Assembly: GCA_950097015.1 (NCBI GenBank)
Contig: CATNEN010000038.1
Location: forward strand, 10,350,001-10,414,000
Direction of reading: 5' to 3'
Length of the DNA stretch: 64,000 nt
DNA from: Macrostomum hystrix
Lineage: Eukaryota > Platyhelminthes > Macrostomidae
Part shown: one piece after another, positions 33,434-44,460 of the stretch
Position numbering within the stretch: position 1 is the stretch's first letter
Layout of the letters: each line of letters starts with the position of its first letter
Translations under genes and position numbers: made by a program
Notes under the pieces: model-generated
Databases searched by the model: none
The model's input: only the letters and a program-made list of their open reading frames with translations
Told to the model about the DNA's origin: nothing

Positions 33434-36400
33434 ACCGAAAAGATCCCATTGGCAGTTCGTCGTCCTCTTCAACAGTGGGCATCACTGGTCCGAATCTGGG
33501 CCTACCACCAGCTGAGGCCGGTGGCAACTGAGCCTGCTGCTGCTGCTGCTGCTGCAGATTGGTTGCCAGTGGATGCCGAAAGCTGACCCGTCCAACTGGA
33601 GTACCTGGAGGCGCCCCGGAGTTTGCCGCGCCCGAAGCGGCGATGGCCCAGTCCAACTCGTCGGCCTGATGATCCAGGGTCTCTAGCATTGTGGTTAGCT
33701 TCGCAGCTTTGGCCGTTTTATCTAAGCTGGTTCGAACCGCTTCTAGCTGCTGTTGCTGCTCCTGCTTCTCTCTTGGAGAGTAACTCTGCGATTGGAAAAA
33801 ATACTTTTTTGTTTAGTTCAGCTTTCCTACGTTTCCTTTTTTGGAACTCGGGACGGTCGGGAACTCGGACAGTCGGGAACTCGGACAGTCGGGAACTCGG
33901 ACAGTCGGGAACTCGGACAGTAAAGAACTCGGACAGTAAAGAACTCGGACAGTCGGGAACTCGGACAGTCGGGAACTCGGACAGTCGGGAACTCGGACAG
34001 TCGGGAACTCGGACAGTCGGGAACTCGGACAGTCGGGAACTCGGACAGTAAGGAACTCGGACAGTCGGGAACTCGGACAGTAAGGAACTCGGACAGTCGG
34101 GAACTCGGACAGTCGGGAACTCGGAAAGTCGGGAACTCGGACAGTAAGGAACTCGGACAGTAAGGAACTCGGACAGTCGGGAACTCGGACAGTCGGGAAC
34201 TCGGACAGTCGGGAACTCGGACAGTCGGGAACTCGGACAGTAAAGAACTCGGACAGTCGGGAACTCGGACAGTAAAGAACTGGGACAGTCGGGAACTCGG
34301 ACAGTCGGGAACTCGGACAGTCGGGAACTCGGACAGTCGGGAACTCGGACAGTCGGGAACTCGGACAGTCGGGAACTCGGACAGTAAAGAACTCGGACAG
34401 TAAAGAACTCGGACAGTCGGGAACTCGGACAGTCGGGAACTCGGACAGTCGGGAACTCGGACAGTAAGGAACTCGGACAGTCGGGAACTCGGACAGTGAC
34501 ATCATGCGAAGAACCATTGTGAAAGAACCAAGAAGTTTGAAAACTGTGATAATTCGCTTGAAACTCCTATTTGTCGTGCGAAAAGGAAAGCTTTTATTTT
34601 ACTGACTAGGTTCAACAATGTACGATGTACTTGCCAATGTTTAAAATCAGCTGAAAATTAAACAATAAACAGGTTTTTAAGGTCGATTTGAACTTGCGTA
34701 TTTCAAAGCCGACTTTTTTGCTTTAAAGATTCCAGAAAAAACAGCAATGTACTTTTAGGAAAGGAATGACAGCCACTTACCGCCGCTTGCTCTCCGTCGT
34801 CCAGCCGTTTCACGTAGTCGTCAAAGTCGATTTGCGTCTTGTCACCCTCAGCTGTGGTTGACGAAGTTGTTGTCGGCAGCGGCAACGGCCGCATTGCTGA
34901 GGTCCGCGACGGCGGCGGCGGCTTCTGGCCGGCAGCGGCTGTCGTCTGCTGCGTCAGCGTGGTGGCAAGTCGCCCTGGCTTGTCCGGTCGAATTCGACGC
35001 CTGACCAACCAGCCGCGGACGAATCGCTGCACAATGACCACCGGGGAGCCGTGCTTCAGCACCTGCGCGATCTGACTGAGCTGACGCCTGAGCAGACTCT
35101 CCCCTTCTGCTGGGCTTTTGTTCTGAAATAGGGTGTGAATTTTTGCTGTTTCTGCTGGTTTGACTGTCCGATAATTGTTTCTGTCCAACAGCTGCCTTTC
35201 TAACAGGAGTGGGTGTAACAGACATCTTCCAAACAGGTTTTTCTAACAGATGTCCGTCTAACAGGTATCTGTCTAGCAGGTGTCTGTCAAACAGATGTCT
35301 GTGTAACAGATGTCTGTGTAACAGATGTCTGTGTAACAGGTGTCTGTCTAACAGATGTCTGTAAACTCAATATTTTCCTAATCACCTTCGGATCGTCTTC
35401 CAACGGTCGAATCCTAAGCGCGGGATGAAATGTGGAAAATCTGCCGGCGCCAAACGAAACATCCTCAATGATCTCTTCATCAGAAATTATGTAGTGATCC
35501 AGCGCTTTAAGCGACACCACATTATTGACCATGTGATGCCTGTAGTTTCGTTTGAGACTGATCGGCGTGTCGAATAGTGTCAGGTAAGCGAGGCTTCGAC
35601 AGCCCATCAGGCCGTGAACGGCCGAACGTTTTGCGATGGGGTTGTCGTGCAGGAAGACCACCTGCAGCCACCGCAGATTGGACCACATTGACAGCGAAGG
35701 CAACTGGCATATCTGTCGCGGAGAAATTTTTGATGGAAAAAAATTATGCAATAGTACGAGCTAATATTGATAATAACAAATCCAATACATCTGCCCCAAA
35801 CAGGGCCAGATATGCAGCCGATAGCACAGCCCCAACTATTGCACGGCGCGTCTGAAAGCTGCGTACGGCTGTTCAGTCCATGGACTGGGGGGAAGACACA
35901 CCGACCATCAATTACGCCAGCTAATGCTGGTACCAATTTGTCAGCTAGATGAACTGATGCAATGACGACTTAAGCATTTCGCTAAACAAGAGAAATTTTT
36001 CAGTGCAGTCATAAATCGAACCCTAGACCTTAAAGTCGTGAAACCGACGCTCTAAGCACTAGGTTACAACCCGCTTTTAGTCAATTTTTATACAGCAGAA
36101 TCATCATCTGTACAGATCATCTGTACAGATTACAGATTTTATACTCATCCTAAATTTCTATCTTCAAATTCTAGGAACCTAAATAAATATTTAACTATTT
36201 GAGACATGAGGAAAAATATAATCATCTGCACTTTTTAATATTTAATAAGACCTGGCATAATTTTGTTGCTTATAGACAGAATTTAAATCACTTAATTTTG
36301 CCAATACATTATCGAATTGCCAATGAGTAATGATACTGAATGAGAATTGTCTGCCTATTTAGAAGTCTTTCTACTCTATTTGAATAAAGAATTTAGCATT

Positions 36401-37102
36401 TTAACAAAAATTCATATAATTTCCTCACTTAAAACAACTTGATTTATACAACTTATCTTTCAAATTATCATTTCTAGACACATCATAAAATGTGATAATC
36501 GTCTACATATAGGACACTATTAAAAAAAATTTTAAATCACTAAACTTAGGTCAAATCTCTAAAAAACTTAGATATTAAAATTGTGTTTAAAAGTAATTGA
36601 AAATGAAATAACTAAAAATAGAAAAACTTTAAGGTTTATAACCTACCTGATTCCCATGCAGATCCATTTTAGCAAGGTGTTCACAGTGAGCCAATGCGTC
36701 AATCTGTGTTATGTAGTTGTTGGAAAGGACCAAGATTCTCAAATTTCGACAGAATTCTATGGGCCCCAAAACGCGTAAGTGCCTGCCGCTTAAGTTAATA
36801 AACTTTATCTGGAGGAAATCTTTATGCCTCTTTCGATCTTTTTCTTCGTTAGATGAACCGAAATTCTGCAGCATTAGCGTCAGTTTGTGCCGCTCGGCTT
36901 CTGATTCTGGAATTACCGGCTTCGGTGGACCAAATTCACTCAACAGAAAGTCCGAATCCAAGTTAAGAAAGTACCCGTTTTTCTCGGCCATTTGTATTGA
37001 TGCTCGAAGTTCTTTGCCTTCTTTCTTTTTTGGTGCCGAAGAAGGAACGTTCTGGTTTCCATAGATTCTGCTCCATTTTGACCAGTCTTGGATGCTGGTC
37101 AT
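33432..37102 (-). CDS. LRRIQ3: Leucine-rich repeat and IQ motif protein, LRRIQ3 homologue
   Basis: Probable cilium/sperm-associated LRR plus IQ protein; the human homologue is little characterised. Four exons, all junctions phase 0: 37102-36647, 35712-35386, 35122-34781 and 33785-33432, giving 492 residues. Exon 1 has SGRHLRVLGPIEFCRNL, LRILVLSNNYITQIDAL and KMDLHGNQ, matching the LRR block of human LRRIQ3 that ends KLDLHGNQI. Exon 2 contains LKALDHYIISDEEII, nearly identical to the human LKALDHHVISDEEII. Exon 3 has SPVVIVQRFVRGWLVRRRI, the IQ-type motif. Exon 4 is Gln-rich and ends PMGSFR. The ATG at 37102 is preceded by an acceptor-like TTTTCGTAG 8 nt upstream, hinting at trans-splicing; an in-frame ATG at 37252 exists. 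It is shorter than the human protein (about 624). Divergent from the gene at 39687. Confidence 0.93.
33838..34497. repeat. 16-bp minisatellite in LRRIQ3 intron 3
   Basis: Unit GGAACTCGGACAGTCG with variants ending TAAA or TAAG, about 41 copies. The array is open in a minus-strand frame (234 aa), an artefact of composition. Confidence 0.97.
35205..35370. repeat. 15-bp minisatellite in LRRIQ3 intron 2
   Basis: Unit GTCTGTCTAACAGAT with TGTG and GGT variants, about ten copies, degenerate at the left. It ends close to the splice donor of exon 2 at 35385. Confidence 0.9.
35768..36080 (-). mobile_element. SINE family A in LRRIQ3 intron 1
   Basis: A near full-length copy on the minus strand: head TTGTAACCTAGTGCTTAGAG and GGGTTCGATTTATGAC (mutated B-box), body with GTCCATGGACTGAACAGC, tail TTATTATCAATATT. 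More diverged than the copy at 11884. Borders are approximate. Confidence 0.8.
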
Positions 37103-38657
37103 TTTTAGGCCTACGAAAAGTAGTGAAAGCTTCCGTGAAGATTTTTTTCGCGATAATCGTCTCCAAAGAATCGCTTTAAAATGTGTGTGGTTACACTGGA
37201 TTCGAATGTTAAAACAAAGAAATATTTTTTCTAGATTATGATTGACTAGCAAAAGTAGTTTAACAGGAACGTAATATATCTATATTTCTAGTTATATTTT
37301 AATTAAATAAAATTAATAATTCTTGTAATTCCTTACGTTTATTTATGCTATTTAACGACGCATTTTTAGTCTTGTAAGTCTTGTAGTCTTGTAATTCTTT
37401 TACGTTTATTTATGCTATTTAAAGACGCATTTCTTAGAAAGTTAACTCCACTGATGAGCAGTACAGAGAAGAACTTAAGTTCTATGCAATGCCTCCCCAA
37501 AAAGTAAAAACTTCAAAGTATGAGAATTAGGTTCTTAAAAATATAATTTATATTACATTCATAAGCAATTCGTCTTTTTGTGAGGTTTTTATTTAATATA
37601 ATGTAATGTTATTAGGTACTTATTTGAAATGTACGACTTTTGTATTATAATTTATTGCTATTTTATTGTTATAAATTTGTTTTACCGATGATATTAAATA
37701 TATAATAGAATAAATATAGGTTCAATCAAAAAGAGTTCGGATGATTCGGCAGTTCGCACCCAGGTTCGACCATCAGAAGATTTGAACGCGGCCTTCGACA
37801 TGCTCTTTTATTACAATAAGAATATTTGAACACAGACTTTTTTATTTAGTTGTAACAAATTTTGCAAATCCTAGGCACCCGATGCATATACAAAGACTAA
37901 GATTTCCTACTCAAACTACTGAATAGCAATAACATGCATGCGCAAAGAAGCAGGTAAGATTTTCATTCGAACTCTGCAAATAACGCCCAGACTGATCCAT
38001 CGATGTTTCGTGAGTAAATACGAGCTAGTTAAAGCTATAATTTTGAAAAACTTACACATTTTAAGTTCTTACCGTATGCAAAAATATATTTCTGGTTCGA
38101 GATCGTAATGGAAAGACAAATTTTACATTAATTTTTAGCAATAAGTACAGTATTTGTAGAGAAGGACTAGGAATGCACTAGGAGGCAGTAGGAATGCAAA
38201 AAAATTAAAGACCTATTTAAAAACTTTATTGAACAAACCCGGAAGTCGATGTACTATCATCTTTCCTGGCGTGAGCAGTTCTGCCGTACTAAAGGACCAT
38301 TGTTAGTTTAACAGGACGTAAAACTCAAGGATCATGTAATTTTTTAATACCGATTTCTTGGAAAATATACACTGTGGAGATAAGAAGAAATAACGCTTCA
38401 GCAGAAATTATATAATGATTGCATATTTGATCTGATGCAGTGCAAATCCCGTTCTGCTACAGTTGGCCATTGCGTGGGGATCATGAGCTGTTTCAGTTAA
38501 AAAAGTTGAATTAAGATACTCTTTATACGGCCCTATATACTTTTTCTATAGAACCGCTCCAAAAAACAGCTAAAAGTGCATGCATACTTCTTACAGTAAG
38601 TTAACGGTGAAATTGAATCATTTTCTTGCAGGTACTATGCTTCATTCTAAACTACAT

Positions 38658-38671
38658 GTAACCATGGTAAC
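38658..38671. promoter_or_regulatory. X-box, RFX transcription factor site
   Basis: GTAACCATGGTAAC is a perfect palindrome and fits the RFX consensus GTHNYYATRRNAAC at every position. RFX factors drive ciliary genes in animals. It lies 1.56 kb upstream of the LRRIQ3 start and 1.0 kb upstream of the 39687 start. Activity is inferred from sequence only. Confidence 0.55.
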
Positions 38672-39023
38672 AGAGTTTATTTTCAAATTCAACATTCTTT
38701 TGTCATTAAGAAACGGCTGGAAGATGAGCAAATAGACTGCCTTTAAACTGTCTTCTGTAATGCATGGCAACAAAGTGCATATTGTAGGCATGAACACTGC
38801 ATAGGCATGTATATACATTAATATAACATTCCAATTCTAATTAAAGGGGAGGCAACGGGCTGGACCTTAACTGCAGTCTCTCCCCTTATGGTTTCAAAAT
38901 TTGACGATGGCTTCGATTTATACAGAAAACTACGTAGCAACCCCAACCATGCCAATAGAATGGCTGCAGATCAGGGGAGTACAAATTTTCAATTCTATTC
39001 TTTGCTGATCTGGACTGAGAGCA

Positions 39024-39025
<2 letters not shown>

Positions 39026-39094
<69 letters not shown>
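39026..39094. repeat. (CTG)n trinucleotide tract
   Basis: About 22 uninterrupted CTG/GCT units. Open frames across it encode poly-Ala, poly-Gln or poly-Ser depending on frame, but no splice-compatible conserved exon surrounds it. Confidence 0.95.
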
Positions 39095-39096
<2 letters not shown>

Positions 39097-39686
39097 CCGA
39101 CAAGGGCCAGGTGTTTCTCAGTCTGCATGGCAGCTCTTTCTCTCCTCCCATTGAATAGAGCTTGTGAGGCTCGAGGGAACCCGTCTGTAACTTGCCTAGC
39201 AACACCGCTGCAAAGCCTTCTCCCCACCCCTGTCCTGTCCTCCCGCTCTCTGTGTCTGGCGCGCTTTGAGTTTCTCTCTGTTGCAAAATGGGACACCAAG
39301 AGAAGGGAGGCAACCCACCCCACCTAGCAGGTGGCAAAAGAGGTCCTGAGCGGTCTTGGATGGACAAGGTGTGTTCGCCCAGTCCAATTGGCAGGTAAAT
39401 AGTGGCCTAGCCTTATATTCCTTCCCGCTAAGCCCTAACCAATCCCAAACCCGCGAGGCCTAGCTGCACGCAGTTTTAAATCCGACGCTTCAACCGTGTG
39501 GAATCCGTCATCAGGGGGCGATGCAACTCTTAGCAACACAAAAAAATTGTCGAGAACTTCCTGGCGCCCACAGAACAGGCTCTCAAGCACAAATCTGTTC
39601 TAATCAATAATTGATTTCCGTTGACACACTCAGCGCTCAACTTTCTTTCCCATTGAGCGGGAGAAATTGAGCGGTATTTAAACACA

Positions 39687-40990
39687 ATGTCAGTCAGTGA
39701 TGGCAGCGGCGATGGCCTGAAGGCCTATCAAATCTACGCCGTTGGCGAACGCGACGCCATGTCTGTCAACATGCGCAACGCGGGCCTGGAGTCGCTAAAC
39801 GAGAAGTACGCAACCCATCTGAGAAGCACAATGCGACGGGAGATTAGCCTAATCAGCATGGACCAGCGCAGCCTGCTAAATAGATTCAACACCTACAGCA
39901 TGACGATGGTGGATGACTGTTTGGCGCCGACTAGCAGGGATCGTCGAACCTACGTGGAGTTTCTGAAATCCCGGCAGCAGCAGCAGCGGCAGCAGTCCGG
40001 AGTTGACGACGAGTTCGGTACAATGGTGAGAGTCGCGTTTCGATTTTTTAATTTGCAATAAAACAGTTTGTTCGACATTTAAACACGATATTTTGACGTC
40101 ATAAAATTTATACGACATTCCGACCATAAAACACCGGTAAGCGAAACAAAAAAGAGGATGAGTGGGAAGTGGTGTTTCTTTTATAGTCGGTGGCCTCCCG
40201 TAGGACCAAGTTAAAAGTGCTAAGTTGAAAAACACGTGACAGAATCACGCGGTTTCTAAAAATAGCAACTGACGTCAATAACGAGCAAACGTCCTCATTG
40301 CCTCGTAAGGACAAAGAAAGCCGCCAGTCACGTGATACTAATTACGTAATGGCTGACGCCAGACGGGTACACGCGAGAAGAAGGGGAGAGGGAATGAGAA
40401 TAAAGATAAAGAGAGACCAACGCGTGACAGAGAGGTGATGACTCATCTATGACGGGGGAGAGAAAGCACACTCATAGTACACGCGCAGCCAATGGGGTAG
40501 TTTGTAAAGCTAATTTACAATTAATGGCATCATACAGGACCCAGTGGCCAGATCGCGTAGCTTCATTGAGAGTCAACGAACTGCCAAGACCGACGCCGCC
40601 TCCGCGTCAGCCAGTCTGGCCAGGCTGCGCCTCCTGACGCGGCCGTCGCGCCAATCGTCGCAGTGTCCGCGCCTCGCTGCCGCCCCTGTGGCTCGAGTAC
40701 ATCCGGAGTTCGCGCCTAGCCTAGATCGCTCCAGCCGAGCTCGCACGGCGCCCTCGCCCCAGACACTCCTCCGGATGCACTATCAGCGTGTGGAGCAGCT
40801 AGACGCTGAGGACGAAGACTTCAAGCAGCAGCAGAGGCTTCGCAGAGTTCACTCCACTCTCGGCTTCTCTGTGCACGACGCTCGACTCAGACGACGCGCT
40901 CTAGGAGACGATCGATTCCTGCGTCTTCGAGAGGCGCTGCAGACTGTGCCGCAGGGGCCGTCCCGGCTGCAACAGGAGGAACTCTTTTAA
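39687..40990 (+). CDS. Unknown Arg/Gln-rich protein, two exons
   Basis: I do not recognise this protein. Exon 1 is 39687-40025 and exon 2 is 40538-40990; the junction is phase 0 and the product is 263 residues. Exon 1 starts MSVSDGSGDGLKAYQIYAVG and continues with a helical region (LNEKYATHLRSTMRREISL) and RDRRTYVEFLKSRQQQQR. Exon 2 is rich in Arg, Ser and Ala (RSRSFIESQRTAKTD), with LLRMHYQRVEQLDAEDEDF and a C-terminal LQQEELF. It is soluble, without signal peptide or membrane segment. It is divergent from LRRIQ3 and shares the upstream X-box, so a ciliary or sperm role is a possibility, not a finding. The intron holds a cluster of palindromic bZIP/bHLH sites. The codon usage and phase-compatible splice sites make a real gene likely. 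Confidence 0.7.
40094..40445. promoter_or_regulatory. Cluster of palindromic bZIP and E-box sites in intron
   Basis: In 352 bp: two full CREs TGACGTCA (40094-40101, 40270-40277), two CACGTG E-boxes (40233-40238, 40329-40334), one TTACGTAA (40342-40349) and one AP-1 site TGACTCA (40439-40445). They lie in the intron of the gene at 39687. An internal promoter or enhancer is the natural reading; this is motif evidence only. Confidence 0.45.
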
Positions 40991-41001
40991 TCGAAGAGAA
41001 T

Positions 41002-41007
41002 AATAAA
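41002..41007 (+). terminator. Polyadenylation signal AATAAA
   Basis: A canonical hexamer 12 nt after the stop codon of the 39687 gene, implying a very short 3' UTR, as for LRRIQ3. Confidence 0.6.
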
Positions 41008-41052
41008 TTTATTTACCTACTAGCAAATTTCTGACCGACAGGTCGGCTGATC

Positions 41053-41325
41053 CAACCTACCCCTCTCCTTCCTATCTACCCCTCTCCTTCCTATCTACCC
41101 CTCTCCTTCCTATCTACCCCTCTCCTTCCTTTCTACCCCTCCCCTTCCTATCTACCCCTCTCCTTCCTATCTACCCCTCTCTATCCTATCTACCCCTCTC
41201 TATCCTATCTACCCTCTCCTTCCTATCTACCCCTCTCTATCCTATCTACCCCTCTCTATCCTATCTACCCCTCTCTATCCAATCTACCCCTCTCCTTCCT
41301 ATCTACCCCTCAACATAGATCCTGT
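41053..41325. repeat. 20-bp minisatellite downstream of the 39687 gene
   Basis: Unit CTCTCCTTCCTATCTACCCC, with a TATCCTATCTACCCCTCTC form, about 14 copies. It begins about 45 bp after the AATAAA signal. Confidence 0.95.
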
Positions 41326-41539
41326 CTACTGCTCTTGATCTTCTATCTACCCAGTTTAGAGTGAATTTTAGACAGAATTAAAATGAAGCTTCATTTAACT
41401 AGAAATGCACTTTATATAAAAGTTATTTTCCAATTATATAGACCTAACAGCTTAATCTTCCTTGCCAACTTTTAATGTACTTTTACGCCTTCGCTTTTGT
41501 AAATATAAGTATTTTTTAGTTTAATTTAGTAATCGGCAA

Positions 41540-41735
41540 GTTCAGTTCACCTAGCTGTTAAATGGGTACCAGCATCAGTTGGGGTAATTGAAGGTGGGTG
41601 TGGCGTCCCCCAGTCCATGGACTGAACAGCCGTACGCAGCCTTCAGATGCGCTGCGCAATAGCTGCGGCTGTGCTGTCTGTCGGTTGCACATCTGGCCCC
41701 ATTGAGTCAGGTTAACTGTTAATATTTCAGGCAGG
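41540..41735 (+). mobile_element. SINE family A, 5'-truncated
   Basis: Body and tail without head: CAGTTCACCTAGCTGTTAAA, GGTGGGTGTGGCGTCCCC, AGTCCATGGACTGAACAGC, CGTACGCAGCCTTCAGATG, ending near GTTAATATTT. It is the best-preserved copy of the family A body. Confidence 0.85.
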
Positions 41736-42450
41736 AATTCTTTTACTTCTGTTCAATGTCTACTATTTAGTAGTATAACTATAAATAAAACATTTTCAAT
41801 AAATCAATATTTTTGTCGCAATCATTCGTGAATCTAATTTCATTGATCTATTGAGCTATCTTTATTCGCTAATCTTGCGTCTTTGGTCTTACATTCAGAT
41901 AGCAAAGAAATGCAGGTTTTCAGTTCTCTCTGAGACCTACTCAAAGTAGTATCAACCCAATGAGCCGAGGCTATCTTGTCGAAGGCAGTGATTCCAAATT
42001 ATTGAGCAATCAATTGGATAGCCTGCTCAACTATCTCTAATTAGTTTTAGCTGCTAATTGAATGATGAAAGGGGAGAAAGGATATTGTCAGTAAGCAGCG
42101 AAAAATTAATAACGTCGTCAGCTGTATTTCATTTCGCTTCTTTTTGATTTCATTGGTTTGATGCCTCTGCGGGGCTGGACTTAAGTAATTATCTGGACTC
42201 ACAAACAACAACCCCAGAAAGGCAAATCCTGCCCTCCACGAGATAATTAATACCCAGGCGATTCGGCTCATCGAAAAAACAAGGATTTTGTTTAATCAGA
42301 TCGAAAGGGATTTCAGTTACGTCACGCAGCCACGCGCCCAGATGTGTTTCTAAGAATTCACGGCGAAATCTGAAAATTAAAGCAATAATATTTTGAACAC
42401 TCTTTTCTGAGGTTGCTGACCAATTTTGAGAGCTTCATCTTGGCTTGCTC
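41736..42450. other. Intergenic, no gene seen
   Basis: AT-rich sequence with no conserved frame, RNA gene or array that I can recognise. Confidence 0.45.
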
Positions 42451-42454
42451 AATT

Positions 42455-43680
42455 GAGTTAAGGGACATTTTCTCATGGTTTTCCGTTTGTGCTTCAGCAG
42501 TTTGACAATTTGGTGGATGGTGTTTTGAAAGTTCTGTGCTTTTCGGGGGTTAAGTTTTGATGGTTTAGGGGTTTCGGTTTGGGTAGTTTGTGGTTTTGAT
42601 GGTTTAGATAGAGGTTCAAGGGTTTTTGGGTTTAACGATTTTGGAGTGATGGTTTTGAGTTTCAGCGTTTTTGGGGTATGAGGGTTTGGGTTTACGGGTT
42701 TGGGGTATGAGGGTTTGGGGTATGAGGGTTTGGGGTATGAGGGTTTGGGGTATGAGGGTTTGGGGTATGAGCATTTTGGGGGTTTGAGCATTTTGGGGGT
42801 TTGGGGTTTTAGGGATTGGAGTTTGAGGGTTTTGATGGCTTGATGGTTTGGGGTTTGAGCGTTTTGGGGGTTTGAGGGTTTGGGGTATGAGGGTTTGGGG
42901 TCTGGGGTTTGAGGGTTTGGGGTATGAGGGTTTGGGGTATGAGGGTTTGGGGTATGAGGGTTTGGGGTATGAGGGTTTGGGGTATGAGCATTTTGGGGGT
43001 TTGAGCATTTTGGGGGTTTGGGGTTTGAGGGATTGGAGTTTGAGGGTTTTGATGGCTTGATGGTTTGGGGTTTGAGCGTTTTGGGGGTTTGAGGGTTTGG
43101 GGTATGAGGGTTTGGGGTCTGGGGTTTGAGGGTTTGGGGTTTGAGGGTTTGGGGTATGAGGGTTTGGGGTATGAGGGTTTGGGGTCTGGGGTATGAGGGT
43201 TTGGGGTTTGAGGGTTTGGGGTATGAGGGTTTGGGGTCTGGGGTATGAGGGTTTGGGGTATGAGGGTTTGGGGTATGAGGGTTTGGGGTATGAGCATTTT
43301 GGGGGTTTGAGCATTTTGGGGGTTTGGGGTTTGAGGGATTGGAGTTTGAGGGTTTTGATGGCTTGATGGTTTGGGGTTTGAGCGTTTTGGGGGTTTGAGC
43401 ATTTTGGGGGTTTGGGGTTTGAGGGATTGGAGTTTGAGGGTTTTGATGGCTTGATGGTTTGGGGTTTGAGGGTTTGGGGTATGAGGGTTTGGGGTCTGGG
43501 GTTTGAGGGTTTGGGGTTTGAGGGTTTGGGGTATGAGGGTTTGGGGTCTGGGGTTTGAGGGTTTGGGGTTTGAGGGTTTGGGGTATGAGGGTTTGGGGTC
43601 TGGGGTTTGAGAGTTTGGGCGTTTTGAGTTTGAGCGTTTTGGGGTCTGACCCGGGTCTCAGGTTCCAATGGCTTAAGGGT
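42455..43680. repeat. 15-bp G-rich minisatellite with higher-order blocks
   Basis: Basic unit GGGTTTGGGGTATGA, 15 bp, mixed with GGGTTTGGGGTCTGG and GAGCATTTTGGGGGTTT units, about 80 units. A longer block ending GATGGCTTGATGGTTTGGGG recurs at about 42840, 43050, 43355 and 43450. Because the unit lacks stops on the minus strand, ORFs of 443, 436 and 197 aa run in all three minus frames; I do not call them genes. Confidence 0.95.
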
Positions 43681-44255
43681 TGGGTGTTTCTGTGCAACAA
43701 TGCTTCTAGTACTCCGAATTGGAAAATTGATAAAAAAAACCAAAGCCATAAAGACGTTGCTATCAATCAAACCCGTTGCTATCCAGTTTAACATCACAAC
43801 ACCCACAAGAGCCTTTATTAAAATCACAATCGGTCTGTTTCGCTTAGCAACGCGGCAGCAACAATAGTACAAAGAGATGTTAAATGAGTTGTTTGAATTG
43901 AAAGAAAAAAGCTGAGACAATAACAACAGGCGGTTAGCTTCAGATCTTATAGCTCAACGGAATAGAAAACTGCCACAGTAGCTTTCATCGCTGCTCTACA
44001 AAGCGAGGTAAAAAATAGAAATTTTGTTGTCCTTTTGTTCTCTGCAACTATTGACAGATGCTTTTCTGATTGTTTTAAACAAACAAAATGACTTGGCTCA
44101 ATTCCCAGAATTGATACTAGGAAAATAGTTGTGGCCATTGTTTGGTTTTTTTAATTTGATTTTCTGTGATCTCGGCAATTTTGCAATTGTCTCCTATCAC
44201 AAACTAACTGTGTGCTCATGACACAAAAACTATTACTGCCAGCAAGTTCCTTAAA
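43681..44255. other. Intergenic, no gene seen
   Basis: Ordinary sequence between the G-rich array and the 3' flank of the second GPCR. No conserved frame is seen. Confidence 0.45.
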
Positions 44256-44435
44256 TTGTACTCATATTGACTGTATACATGAGTTGTCAATTTGAGTACC
44301 ACTTGAGTAGTCTATTTGGTCTATTTTAGTAGTCTACCACATGAGATTCAATTTGAGTACTACATGAGTCGTCATTTTGAGTACAACAAGAGATACAATT
44401 TGAGTACTACTTGTGCCACTTGAGTAGTCTTTAAG
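44256..44435. repeat. Degenerate TTGAGTAC / TGAGTAGTC repeats
   Basis: Irregular copies of TTGAGTACTACTTGAGTAGTC-like motifs in the 3' flank of the GPCR at 44461, probably in its 3' UTR. Order and spacing vary, so this is an old or recombined array. Confidence 0.7.
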
Positions 44436-44460
44436 TCCGATTCCAGCAGATCTTTGAGTC

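Larger units (their letters stand above)
37103..39686. other. Divergent intergenic region
   Basis: Shared upstream region of LRRIQ3 (-) and the gene at 39687 (+). It holds an imperfect tandem duplication at about 37335-37433 (TTTACGTTTATTTATGCTAT twice or nearly), a perfect X-box at 38658-38671 and a (CTG)n tract at 39026-39094. I see no gene. Confidence 0.55.

Noticed and set aside
38886-39367. Poly-Gln or poly-Ser protein around the (CTG)n tract
   Set aside because: Frames on both strands are open only around the repeat and no phase-compatible exon or domain is visible.
42435-43926. Proline/asparagine-rich ORFs of 443, 436 and 197 aa on the minus strand
   Set aside because: All three frames are open because the 15-bp unit has no stop on that strand. 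There is no conserved start, splice or domain evidence.
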